Assembly (NCBI GenBank): GCA_016867005.1
Contig: VGKM01000002.1
Location: 1 to 42,016, forward strand
DNA: 42,016 bases
Direction: 5' to 3'
Origin: Candidatus Omnitrophota bacterium
GTDB taxonomy: Bacteria > Omnitrophota > Gorgyraeia > Gygaellales > Profunditerraquicolaceae
Under the pieces are notes generated by a model. The model was not told the origin of the DNA. It saw nothing but the letters and a program-made list of their open reading frames with translations, and searched no databases. This document shows positions 14,873 through 22,956 of the stretch, piece after piece; the stretch's first letter is position 1, and the number at the start of each line of letters is the position of its first letter. Position numbers and translations under genes: made by a program.

Positions 14873-17656
14873 CTAGCTATTCAATACCTTTCTCAAATAA
14901 TGCCCGGTATAAGAATCTTTGGCCTGCCCTATTTCTTCCGGGGTCCCTTTAGCTACGACCCGGCCGCCCAAATCCCCTCCCTCAGGCCCCAGGTCAATAA
15001 TATAATCGCTGCATTTGATGACTTCCAGGTTATGTTCAATCACGATTACGGTATTTCCTTTATCTACAAGGCGCGAAAGGACATTAATAAGTTTGGCGAC
15101 ATCGGCAAAATGAAGCCCTGTGGTGGGTTCATCTAAAATATACATTGTTTTGCCTGTTGAACGCTTGCTGAGCTCGGATGATAGCTTAATACGCTGAGCC
15201 TCGCCTCCGGATAATGTTGTCGCGGCCTGGCCCAATTCTAAATATCCGAGGCCGACTTCGCTTATCAAATTAAGCGTATGCCTTATATTAGGAATATTGG
15301 AAAACAGGTCTCCTGCTTCCTCTATCGTCATCTCCAGGCAGTCGGCGATTGATTTTCCTTTGTATTTGACCTCAAGCGTCGCCTCATTGAATCGCCGGCC
15401 CTTACAAACATCACATTTTACATAAACATCCGCCAAAAAATGCATTTCAATTTTCTTTATGCCGTCGCCCATGCATGCTTCGCAGCGCCCGCCTTTTACA
15501 TTAAAAGAAAACCTTCCGGGCTTAAACCCCCTGATTTTTGATTCCGGAAGCTTGCTATAAAAATCCCTGATATGGGTATAAACTCCCGTGTAGGTAGCAG
15601 GATTTGAACGCGGGGTCCTGCCTATCGGCGATTGATCGACGACTATCACCTTATCAATAAATTCTGTGCCTATGATCTTTTCATGCGAGCCGGGCTTCTC
15701 TTTTGATTTATATATCCTCTGTGCCAGCGCTTTAAATAATATCTCATCGATCAACGTTGACTTGCCTGAGCCCGAAACTCCGGTAATACAAGTAAATACC
15801 CCTAACGGGAATTTGACATCTATCTTTTTTAAATTATTTTCCGACGCGCCTTTAATCTCCAATATTTTCCTGTCCGCTATGCTTCTTCTCTTAACAGGCG
15901 CGCTGATCTTTAACTGGCGCCTCAGGTATTTTGCGGTAAGAGAATCCCGGCTCTTTAATAATTCTTCCTTACTGCCCCGGAAAATAACTTCTCCTCCGTG
16001 CCTGCCGGCGCCAGGGCCCAGGTCTACGATATAATCGGCCGCTAAAATAGTGTATTCGTCATGTTCAACGACTATCAACGTATTCCCCAGGTCGCGCAAT
16101 GCCTCCAGAGTAGAGATCAATTTGGCATTATCCCTTTGATGAAGCCCGATACTTGGTTCGTCCAATATGTATAATACCCCTACAAGCCCGCTGCCTACCT
16201 GGGTCGCCAGGCGTATTCTTTGCGCTTCGCCTCCGGATAAAGTAAAACTCCTCCTGTCCAAAGTCAAATAGTCAAGGCCGACATCAATACAAAACTGCAA
16301 TTTCTGGTTTATCTCTTTAAGCACCTGGCAGGCGATCATCTTGTCTCTCTCGTTCAATTCCAGCTCAAAGAAGAATTTCTTTGCTTCTTTTATTGAAAAT
16401 TTGGTTATCTCCCATATATTCCTGCCGCCTATCGTAACGGCCAAACTTTCTTTTTTCAGCCTTGCGCCAAGGCATACCGGGCAGGCGAGCGTTGACATGA
16501 ATTTGGAGATTTCCTGTTTTAGGTAATCACTGTCCGTATTCCTGAAAAGCCTTTCAAGATGCGGGATCACGCCTTCAAAGGGCTTGCCGCCTACTTCTTC
16601 CGGAGTGCCGAATAAGACTGCCTGGCGGACATCTTTGGGCAATTTTTTAAAAGGCGTATCCAAATCAAAATCCAGCGCATCAGATAATTCCCTGATCAGC
16701 CAGCGATAATATAAAATATACCCTCTGCCTCCTCTTTTCCATGGGGCAAGCGCGCCTTCATTTATAGATTTGTTTTTGTCGGGGACGATCAGGTCCGGGT
16801 CAAATTCAAATTTTGTGCCAAGGCCGTTACATCCGGGGCATGCGCCATAAGGGGAATTAAAAGAAAATACCCTCGGCTCGACCTCAGAATAACTTATACC
16901 GCATTTAGGGCAGGCATATTTTTCGTTAAAAACCATATCCGCAGACCTTCTGATTATTACCTTGCCCTTGCCGACTTTTAAAGCTGTCTCTACAGAATCG
17001 GTCAGCCGGTTTTTTATCCCGGGCTTAATTGTCAACCTGTCCACCAATACATCAATATTATGAGTTTTATATTTATGAAGTTTAATTTTTGCCGGCAGCT
17101 CTACAATCTTGCCGTCAACCCTGGCCCTGGAAAACCCGGATTTCTGTATTTCAAGAAATACCTCTTTAAATTCTCCTTTTTTACCTGACACCAGCGGAGC
17201 AAGTATCTGTATATTTTCACCCTGGCCGATACCTATGATCTTATCAATAATTTCCTGAGATGTCTGCCTCTCTATAGGCGATCCGCACCTGTAACAATTC
17301 ACTTTCCCAGCCCTGGCAAATAAAAGGCGGAGATAGTCATAGATTTCTGTCTGTGTGGCAACAGTAGAACGAGGATTGCCTCCCGCATTCCTTTGCTCAA
17401 TGGCAATGGCAGGCGAGAGGCCCTCGATAAATTCTACATCCGGCTTTTGCAGTTGTTCCAGGAATTGGCGCGCATAACTTGATAGGCTTTCGACAAACCT
17501 TCGCTGGCCTTCGGCATAAATCGTATCGAACGCAAGGCTGGATTTACCTGAACCCGAAAGCCCCGTAATTACAATAAGTTTATTCCGGGGCAGCTCCAGG
17601 TGGATATTTTTTAAATTATGAACTTTTGCCCCTTTTATTACAATGTTTTCAACCAT
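14873..17656 (-). CDS. uvrA: UvrA, excinuclease ABC subunit A
   Basis: A 927-aa damage-recognition ATPase of nucleotide excision repair. The first ABC module has Walker A GLSGSGKS at 32-39 and a zinc-binding insertion with CPKC and CPGC; the second has GVSGSGKS and the CEACMGDG/CDVC zinc site that touches damaged DNA. Both contain the SGGEAQRI signature. Length is normal. A perfect 12-pair REP-like hairpin stands 20 bases upstream, and no Shine-Dalgarno precedes the ATG. Why a repair gene lies between nadX and the envelope cluster is not evident; adjacency is probably incidental. Confidence 0.98.
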   Translation of the reverse strand: MVENIVIKGAKVHNLKNIHLELPRNKLIVITGLSGSGKSSLAFDTIYAEGQRRFVESLSSYARQFLEQLQKPDVEFIEGLSPAIAIEQRNAGGNPRSTVATQTEIYDYLRLLFARAGKVNCYRCGSPIERQTSQEIIDKIIGIGQGENIQILAPLVSGKKGEFKEVFLEIQKSGFSRARVDGKIVELPAKIKLHKYKTHNIDVLVDRLTIKPGIKNRLTDSVETALKVGKGKVIIRRSADMVFNEKYACPKCGISYSEVEPRVFSFNSPYGACPGCNGLGTKFEFDPDLIVPDKNKSINEGALAPWKRGGRGYILYYRWLIRELSDALDFDLDTPFKKLPKDVRQAVLFGTPEEVGGKPFEGVIPHLERLFRNTDSDYLKQEISKFMSTLACPVCLGARLKKESLAVTIGGRNIWEITKFSIKEAKKFFFELELNERDKMIACQVLKEINQKLQFCIDVGLDYLTLDRRSFTLSGGEAQRIRLATQVGSGLVGVLYILDEPSIGLHQRDNAKLISTLEALRDLGNTLIVVEHDEYTILAADYIVDLGPGAGRHGGEVIFRGSKEELLKSRDSLTAKYLRRQLKISAPVKRRSIADRKILEIKGASENNLKKIDVKFPLGVFTCITGVSGSGKSTLIDEILFKALAQRIYKSKEKPGSHEKIIGTEFIDKVIVVDQSPIGRTPRSNPATYTGVYTHIRDFYSKLPESKIRGFKPGRFSFNVKGGRCEACMGDGIKKIEMHFLADVYVKCDVCKGRRFNEATLEVKYKGKSIADCLEMTIEEAGDLFSNIPNIRHTLNLISEVGLGYLELGQAATTLSGGEAQRIKLSSELSKRSTGKTMYILDEPTTGLHFADVAKLINVLSRLVDKGNTVIVIEHNLEVIKCSDYIIDLGPEGGDLGGRVVAKGTPEEIGQAKDSYTGHYLRKVLNS

Positions 17657-17675
17657 AGGATTTTAAGAGAAATAC

Positions 17676-17720
17676 GGGGACGGTTCTAACCTTTTAAAAA
17701 CAGAACCGTCCCCTTTTTTT
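17676..17720. repeat. Perfect GGGGACGGTTCT hairpin (REP-like)
   Basis: Two perfect 12-base arms (17676-17687 and 17702-17713) flank a 14-base loop; seven T follow on the plus strand, so it looks like a terminator in the plus direction, where there are no genes. On the coding strand the downstream side is only moderately T-rich, so it may act as a weak terminator or mRNA 3' stabiliser for the small basic protein gene. The arm sequence resembles dispersed REP elements. Confidence 0.75.
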
Positions 17721-17738
17721 GTGTTTTTTACCAATTAA

Positions 17739-17978
17739 TTATTTCTTTTTCTTTTTACCGCCTCTCTTCATTACGGCGCAAGAAATATCACCTTGCTTAT
17801 CGACAAAGTAGAGGTACCCCTTCTGCCTTTTAACTCCGCATTTTGCTACTTTTTTAGGGCTGCCTCCTTTTTTGGCGCCTCTTGCCATCTTTGCACAAGA
17901 AACATCGCCTTGCTTATCGATGTAATAAAGGAACCCTTTTACCCTCTTGATACCGACTTTCATGAGTTTTTTTGCCAT
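17739..17978 (-). CDS. Small basic protein with duplicated 30-residue motif
   Basis: A 79-aa, very basic protein made of two copies of one unit. Copy 1 (about residues 7-34) and copy 2 (about 46-73) both fit G-[IV]-K-R-x-K-G-[FY]-L-Y-[FY]-[IV]-D-K-Q-G-D-[IV]-S-C-A-x-M-x-R-G. A Gly/Lys linker joins them and the tail is a run of lysines. Each unit looks like a beta hairpin with DKQGD as the turn and one conserved Cys. The charge suggests binding to nucleic acid or another polyanion. I do not know a named family or function. A very strong ribosome site (GAGGGGGTGA) suggests high expression. Confidence 0.85.
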   Translation of the reverse strand: MAKKLMKVGIKRVKGFLYYIDKQGDVSCAKMARGAKKGGSPKKVAKCGVKRQKGYLYFVDKQGDISCAVMKRGGKKKKK

Positions 17979-18010
17979 AATCTGTATTCACCCCCTCTCA
18001 TTTTAAAATT

Positions 18011-18835
18011 TTAAGAGCCGACCTTTACCGGCCCCAAAATCTGCCTTAAGACTGCGACGCTGGATAAATAAGCCAGATAGCTTGTTTTGGGGTTATCCGG
18101 ATGCAGGATATTTTCTGTACGCGTCGTGATTATCCCTGCTTCCGAATAGACCTTGATCTGGTGAATATTGCGCTTTGTTTTAGCCGAAGCGATTATACGG
18201 ACTTTTGTTTTTTCAGGGCCGATCCCGGCAATGCTTAAGATTGCCGCTACGTTTATATTCTGGGGGAAATATTTTACGGCCTCGTTTGCGCTGCCGGAAA
18301 ATAAAATCCGTTCACCCCTGATACTTTCCAACTTGATACCTTTATCCTTAATATATTTTACGCCCCTAAAAGATGCCGGATTCTTAATGGTCGTAAGCAC
18401 GACCTCTTTTATTTTACTACATTTAAGCGCTTTTATGGCGTCGATCCCTGAAATTGCCCCGCTTGGTAAATAGATCTTTGAGTTATGCTTCTCTGCCAAA
18501 ACAGCCAATTGCCGGTATTTATTCAGGATCCCGCCGACACTTAAAACCATGCAATCGCGGGATTTCTTTAGCGCCTCTTGAGCAATGCTAAAAGAACACT
18601 TTGCGCTGCTTGTTTCAATGACCAGGTCTGATTTATTTATCAAGGCACTCAGCCGGGAAGCAACAAGAGAATCATCCTTGACTAATACTTCCGAGAGAGC
18701 ACCGGCCTTCTGCCGGTCGATATCAAAAAGGGAAACTAATCTTGCCTTCCCCCTGAATTGCCTGAAAATCGCATTAGCTAAAGAGCTGCCGATAGCGCCG
18801 CATCCTACAATGCCTATTTTTAATGGGTTATGCAT
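18011..18835 (-). CDS. nadX: L-aspartate dehydrogenase family, NadX
   Basis: A 274-aa oxidoreductase with N-terminal Rossmann motif GIVGCGAIGSSL and the family motifs YLPSGAISGIDAI, KNPASFRG, FPQNINVAA and NPKTSYLA. NadX oxidises aspartate to iminoaspartate, the substrate of quinolinate synthase NadA, so it can replace NadB in NAD synthesis. nadA and nadC are not in the window. The start lies inside panC (16-base overlap), so the two are translated together. Family call is firm; substrate is inferred from it. Confidence 0.88.
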   Translation of the reverse strand: MHNPLKIGIVGCGAIGSSLANAIFRQFRGKARLVSLFDIDRQKAGALSEVLVKDDSLVASRLSALINKSDLVIETSSAKCSFSIAQEALKKSRDCMVLSVGGILNKYRQLAVLAEKHNSKIYLPSGAISGIDAIKALKCSKIKEVVLTTIKNPASFRGVKYIKDKGIKLESIRGERILFSGSANEAVKYFPQNINVAAILSIAGIGPEKTKVRIIASAKTKRNIHQIKVYSEAGIITTRTENILHPDNPKTSYLAYLSSVAVLRQILGPVKVGS

Positions 18836-19665
18836 ATATTATCAATAAGCCGGGTTTTCCCTATTCGGACAGCCAGTGCTATCAAATATCCCCCGGTAAT
18901 TTTTTTTAACGGCTTGAGTGTACGCGGATCAACGATAGCAACATAATCAATCTTGGCCGATTTTTCTTTTCTGATCAGGCCTCTCATCAACCGGATAACC
19001 CTGGCGGCATTCCTTTCGCCTTTTTTAATACAGGATTTTGCAAGGTTTAATGACTCTTGCAGGGCCAATGCGCTGCCTTGTTCTTTTGGGCTTAAATATT
19101 CATTACGGGAACTTAAAGCCAATCCATCTTTATTTCGCAGCGTGGGCATTATTTTAATCTTAAGCGGAAAATTTAAATCCCGGCACATCTGTTTTATTAT
19201 AACTGCCTGCTGGGCATCTTTTTGGCCAAAATAGGCAAGATCCGGCTGGACAATATTAAAAAGCTTTGCAACAACCGTCGCCACCCCGGCAAAATGCCCA
19301 GGGCGCGATTTCCCGCACAATAGGCCGCTTAATTGCCGGACATAAACATTTGTCTTAAAATCATCCGGGTACATCTCCCCGGGATCCGGATTAAAGATAA
19401 TGTCTACACCTTCTTTCCTGCAAAGCTGAGTATCGCCTCTTAGGTCGCGCGGATACTTCTTAAAATCTTCATTCGGCCCGAATTGAGAGGGATTGATAAA
19501 GATACTGACTACGCAGAGATCGCTATGCTTTCTTGCCGCCCTGATTAAACTAAGGTGCCCTGCGTGCAAAGCCCCCATTGTCGGGACAAAGCCGATTGTC
19601 TTACCCCTGGCTTTTCCGGAAGAAGAAACTTTTTGCATTAAGCCGATGCTGTGAATAATCCTCAT
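18820..19665 (-). CDS. panC: Pantothenate synthetase
   Basis: A 281-aa enzyme that joins pantoate and beta-alanine with ATP, the last step to pantothenate and so to coenzyme A and the acyl-carrier arm. Motifs present: FVPTMGALHAGH with the HxGH-type nucleotide site, INPSQF, GQKDAQQ and SSRNEYLS. Full length for the family. It overlaps folK by four bases and nadX by 16. panB and panD are not in the window. Confidence 0.97.
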   Translation of the reverse strand: MRIIHSIGLMQKVSSSGKARGKTIGFVPTMGALHAGHLSLIRAARKHSDLCVVSIFINPSQFGPNEDFKKYPRDLRGDTQLCRKEGVDIIFNPDPGEMYPDDFKTNVYVRQLSGLLCGKSRPGHFAGVATVVAKLFNIVQPDLAYFGQKDAQQAVIIKQMCRDLNFPLKIKIMPTLRNKDGLALSSRNEYLSPKEQGSALALQESLNLAKSCIKKGERNAARVIRLMRGLIRKEKSAKIDYVAIVDPRTLKPLKKITGGYLIALAVRIGKTRLIDNICITH

Positions 19666-20063
19666 ATTACTTCCGATAACGGTTTTAAAACAAATTTACG
19701 TTCAAATACCAAAGGATGCGGGATCAATAACCCTTTTCTGTTTATGACCTTTTCTCCGTAAAAAAGAATGTCCAGATCAATTGCCCTGGGGCCCCAACGG
19801 ACAGACTTCCTGCGCCCGATTTCAATTTCTATGCATTTAACTTTCTTAAGTAATATTTGCGGAGATAATTTGGTCCTGATTTTTAAGGCGGCATTCAGGT
19901 ATTTTGGCTGGCCTAGAGGGCCGCCGACAGGTGAAGTTTCAAAAACTTTTGAAAACCTGATTACTTCGGTATCTTTCAATTCGCTTACTTTTTTTACGGC
20001 TAATCTGATGTTTTTGGCCTTATTCCCTAAATTAGAACCAAGGCCTAAATAACAAACAACCAT
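19662..20063 (-). CDS. folK: HPPK, folate pathway pyrophosphokinase
   Basis: A 133-aa 6-hydroxymethyl-7,8-dihydropterin pyrophosphokinase. It shows GLGSNLG at the start, the substrate loop SPVGGPLGQPKYLNAA, and the magnesium/ATP site RWGPRAIDLDIL, then PHPLVFERKFVL. A good ribosome site (CAGGAGA) precedes the ATG. The protein is slightly shorter than the E. coli enzyme but complete. It follows dapL by 11 bases and overlaps panC (ATGA type), so it shares the same transcript. Confidence 0.97.
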   Translation of the reverse strand: MVVCYLGLGSNLGNKAKNIRLAVKKVSELKDTEVIRFSKVFETSPVGGPLGQPKYLNAALKIRTKLSPQILLKKVKCIEIEIGRRKSVRWGPRAIDLDILFYGEKVINRKGLLIPHPLVFERKFVLKPLSEVI

Positions 20064-20074
20064 AATTCTCCTGG

Positions 20075-21232
20075 TTAAATTTTTTTGAGCCGTTCCAACG
20101 CTTCGCTTATCCGCTCTTTCGGTACTGTCAATGCCATACGAATATACCCCTCGCCGTATTTACCAAACCCGACTCCGGGAGTCACAATTAAGTTGGCCTT
20201 TTCCAATAAAAGAGAAGAAAATTTCAGTGAATCTGTTTTCGAAGGTATCTTTATCCAGACATAGAACGTTGCTTTAGGAGCTGAAACGTTCCAGCCGAGC
20301 AAATTCAACCCTTTAATCAAGGTATCGCGCCTTTCCTGATAAAGCGCGCACATCCTTTTTACATGTTCCCCTTGGCCTTCCAGTGCCGTAACTCCGGCTA
20401 ACTGTATTGCAGAAAAGATCCCGGAATCCACATTGGATTTAACTTTTGCCAATGCAGAAACTAATTCCTGGTTGCCACATGCCCAGCCGATGCGCCAGCC
20501 GGTCATATTACAGGTCTTAGAAAGAGAATGAAATTCTATTGCCAGGTCTTTGGCGCCTTCTATTTCCAGAAAACTCAAAGGACGATAGCCGTCATAACAC
20601 ATCTCTGAATAAGCAAGGTCGGAAATGACTATCAATTTATTCTTCCTGGCAAAATCCACCACCTCTTTATAAAAACCTGCATCGGCGGTTGCGGAAGTAG
20701 GATTGTTGGGGTAATTTATATAAATCACCCTGGATTTTTTTAAAATATTCTGCGGTATCTTTTTTAAATCAGGCAGGAACCCGTTTGATTCAACTAGCGG
20801 CATTAAATAAGGCCTTCCGCCTGCCAATATCGTCCCGCCTTTATAAGGAGGATAGCACGGATCAGGGACCAGGGAATAATCGCCTTCATTTAAGAAAGCC
20901 AGCGGAAAATGCGCGATGCCTTCTTTGGAACCGATTAAGGGCAAAATTTCATTTTCAGCGCCTAAAATTACGCCGAATCTTTCTTTGTACCAGGCTGCAA
21001 TTGCCTGGCGCAATACAGGCATACCCTGGTCTAATGCATACCGGTGCGTAGCCGGATCAAGCACTGCCTGGTTTAATCGTTCGATGATATAAGCAGGCGT
21101 CGGCTGGTCAGGGTCTCCTATTCCTAAATCAATAATATCGCGCCCTTCCTGGCGCGCTTTTCTCTTGGCCTTATCGATTTCCAGGAAAAGATACGGCGGC
21201 AAACTTTGAATTTTCTTAGAAAGCTTAAACAT
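20075..21232 (-). CDS. dapL: LL-diaminopimelate aminotransferase
   Basis: A 385-aa fold-type I PLP enzyme. The Schiff-base lysine is Lys239 in SLSKTCNMTGWRIGW; IGDPDQPTP near residue 38 and NYPNNPTSA near 173 are family marks. DapL converts tetrahydrodipicolinate directly to LL-diaminopimelate, replacing DapD-DapC-DapE. Neither acylase nor desuccinylase genes are present, and all other lysine genes are adjacent, which supports DapL over a general aspartate aminotransferase. AAGGA stands before the ATG. It directly follows dapB with nine bases between. Confidence 0.93.
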   Translation of the reverse strand: MFKLSKKIQSLPPYLFLEIDKAKRKARQEGRDIIDLGIGDPDQPTPAYIIERLNQAVLDPATHRYALDQGMPVLRQAIAAWYKERFGVILGAENEILPLIGSKEGIAHFPLAFLNEGDYSLVPDPCYPPYKGGTILAGGRPYLMPLVESNGFLPDLKKIPQNILKKSRVIYINYPNNPTSATADAGFYKEVVDFARKNKLIVISDLAYSEMCYDGYRPLSFLEIEGAKDLAIEFHSLSKTCNMTGWRIGWACGNQELVSALAKVKSNVDSGIFSAIQLAGVTALEGQGEHVKRMCALYQERRDTLIKGLNLLGWNVSAPKATFYVWIKIPSKTDSLKFSSLLLEKANLIVTPGVGFGKYGEGYIRMALTVPKERISEALERLKKI

Positions 21233-21241
21233 GATTTGTCC

Positions 21242-21952
21242 TTATTTTAAAACATCCTGCATGGAATAAAGCCCTGCCGGCTTTCCTACGACCCACTTAG
21301 CTGCTCTTAGAGCGCCGAAAGCAAACGGTTCGCGCGAATGCGCCTGGTGCTTAATCTCTATGCGTTCCGAATTACCGCAAAAATAAACTGTATGATCCCC
21401 TACGATATCCCCGAGCCTTATGGCATGGATAGGCACCTCTTTTTTTACGGCATCGGCTAAAATCTGGCCTATTTTTTTTGCTGTGCCTGAAGGAGAATCT
21501 TTCTTTGTTTTGTGGTGTGCCTCTGTTATCTCAATGCCGTAATCGGCGCCGAGCTTTTTGGCTATCTCCGGCAGCATCGTAAACAGTACATTGACCCCTA
21601 CCGACATATTCGGAGAAAATACAACCGGCACGACCGAAGATACCTCTTCTATTTTCTTAAGCTGCGCATCATTGAACCCCGTTGTGCCTAAAACAAGTGC
21701 TTTCCTGTAGCGGGCGACAAAATCAAGGTTGATTTCGCTTGCTTCGGGAATGGTAAAATCGATCAATACGTCCACCAGGAATAAGCCATCGGCATTGGAC
21801 GAAACTTTTAATTTCCCCATTTCCCTGCCGATTAAAGGCGTGCCTTTTTTCTCTAAGACAAGGGTGACCTCGATATCCTTATCAACAGCAGCTAATTCAT
21901 AAATACGCCTGCCCATTTTCCCGCAAGCACCGGCGATTCCTAATTTTATCAT
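21242..21952 (-). CDS. dapB: 4-hydroxy-tetrahydrodipicolinate reductase
   Basis: A 236-aa enzyme that reduces the DapA product with NAD(P)H. N-terminal Rossmann motif GIAGACGKMGRRI, LGTTGF, SPNMSVGVN, and the catalytic segment EAHHKTKKDSPSGTA with His146/His147 and Lys150. It is about 30 residues shorter than E. coli DapB, mainly in the nucleotide domain, as in many anaerobes. AAGGAG lies upstream. About 100 bases separate it from dapA, holding two hairpins. Confidence 0.96.
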   Translation of the reverse strand: MIKLGIAGACGKMGRRIYELAAVDKDIEVTLVLEKKGTPLIGREMGKLKVSSNADGLFLVDVLIDFTIPEASEINLDFVARYRKALVLGTTGFNDAQLKKIEEVSSVVPVVFSPNMSVGVNVLFTMLPEIAKKLGADYGIEITEAHHKTKKDSPSGTAKKIGQILADAVKKEVPIHAIRLGDIVGDHTVYFCGNSERIEIKHQAHSREPFAFGALRAAKWVVGKPAGLYSMQDVLK

Positions 21953-21965
21953 TTATATTTCTCCT

Positions 21966-22004
21966 TAAAATTAAAGTTGCATCTTTCGATTTACTTTAAT
22001 TTTA
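21966..22004. repeat. AT-rich 12-base inverted repeat between dapA and dapB
   Basis: Perfect arms of 12 bases (21966-21977 and 21993-22004) around a 15-base loop. It falls just before the dapB ribosome site in the dapA-dapB gap. It may slow decay or tune translation of dapB; low GC makes it a poor terminator, and there is no T run beyond it. Confidence 0.6.
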
Positions 22005-22024
22005 TCCCGAGCTCTGTCGAGGGA
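22005..22024. repeat. GC-rich imperfect palindrome, dapA-dapB gap
   Basis: The 20-base TCCCGAGCTCTGTCGAGGGA can form a TCCCtCgA/TCGAGGGA-like hairpin with mismatches. It resembles the short dispersed CCTGAGCTTGTCGAAGG-type palindromes found in many bacterial genomes; membership here is a guess. It directly abuts the AT-rich inverted repeat. Confidence 0.45.
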
Positions 22025-22050
22025 CAAACAAAGCTACCTAGCCAAGATTA

Positions 22051-22956
22051 TTATAATAACCCGTATTCTTTTAGCGCTTTTTTAAGTTTCTCCAGATTTT
22101 CAGGCGCCATTGCGCACATCGGCAGCCGCAAATCCGGCTCACACATCCCTAATATGCCCATAGCGGTCTTTACCGGAATCGGGTTTGTCTCAATAAACAT
22201 CGCCTTTACTAACGGAAGTAATTTAAAGTGGATTTCCTGCGCTTTTTTAATGTTCCCTTTTTCAAACTCATGTACCAAATTAGCGACGTCTTTAGGCACA
22301 ATATTGGCAACCACCGAAATAATTCCCGTGCCTCCGATGCCTAAAACAGGCAGAGTCAGACCGTCATCGCCTGAAATCAAAATAAATTTCTTCGGACAAA
22401 GTTGTTTTATACGCGACATCTGCTCTAAATTACCCGAGGCCTCTTTGACTGCTACGATATTCTTGCAATCATGTGCCAATTTTGCAATCGTCTCCGGTTC
22501 AATATTGACACCTGTACGGGAAGCTATGTTATAAAGGATTATTGGGATATCTACGGCATCGGCAACAGCTTTAAAATGCTCATACAGGCCTCTTTGAGTC
22601 GGCCTGTTATAATAAGGGGACACCTGCAATGACGCGTCAGCGCCTGCTGAGGCTGCCTGTTTGGTAAGCATTATGGCTTCTTCGGTGGAATTCGAGCCTG
22701 TGCCGGCGATTACCGGGACTCTTTTATTCACCTGCTTGATGGTAATTTCAATTACCCTCTCGTGCTCGGCAAATGATAAAGTCGCGGACTCGCCGGTTGT
22801 TCCGCAGGGGACAATGCCGGAAGTGCCACTTTTTATATGAAATTCTATCAATTCTTTAAATTTCTTTTCGTCAATAACTAATTTCTTTCCGCCGGAGGCG
22901 GATCCGCCTACGGTGGAAAAAGGAGTTACAATAGCCACAATAGAGCCCTTAAACAT
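22051..22956 (-). CDS. dapA: 4-hydroxy-tetrahydrodipicolinate synthase with an in-frame repeat
   Basis: A 301-aa aldolase that condenses pyruvate with aspartate semialdehyde. Conserved: GTTGE at 52-56, Tyr116 in SPYYNRP, and Schiff-base Lys171 in AVKEASG. Most family members go from TPF to DEKKF through a few residues; here residues 13-24 (a Ser/Gly stretch) are encoded by a 34-base near-palindrome, so a repeat seems to have been inserted in frame near the N-terminus without hitting the active site. A good ribosome site (AAGGGGGAG) precedes the ATG, which lies inside the end of dapF (8-base overlap). Confidence 0.96.
   Translation of the reverse strand: MFKGSIVAIVTPFSTVGGSASGGKKLVIDEKKFKELIEFHIKSGTSGIVPCGTTGESATLSFAEHERVIEITIKQVNKRVPVIAGTGSNSTEEAIMLTKQAASAGADASLQVSPYYNRPTQRGLYEHFKAVADAVDIPIILYNIASRTGVNIEPETIAKLAHDCKNIVAVKEASGNLEQMSRIKQLCPKKFILISGDDGLTLPVLGIGGTGIISVVANIVPKDVANLVHEFEKGNIKKAQEIHFKLLPLVKAMFIETNPIPVKTAMGILGMCEPDLRLPMCAMAPENLEKLKKALKEYGLL
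22886..22919. repeat. 34-base palindromic element inside dapA
   Basis: An inverted repeat centred on GGATCC; each 17-base arm differs from its complement at two places. It begins TTTCCGCC and ends GGTGGAAA. It encodes residues 13-24 of DapA in an open frame, and homologues commonly lack this stretch. The form is like coding-region palindromic elements described in Rickettsia, but this one is shorter. Confidence 0.8.

Noticed and set aside
17714..17720. Plus-strand intrinsic terminator at the REP hairpin
   Set aside because: The form fits, but there is no plus-strand gene that it could terminate.
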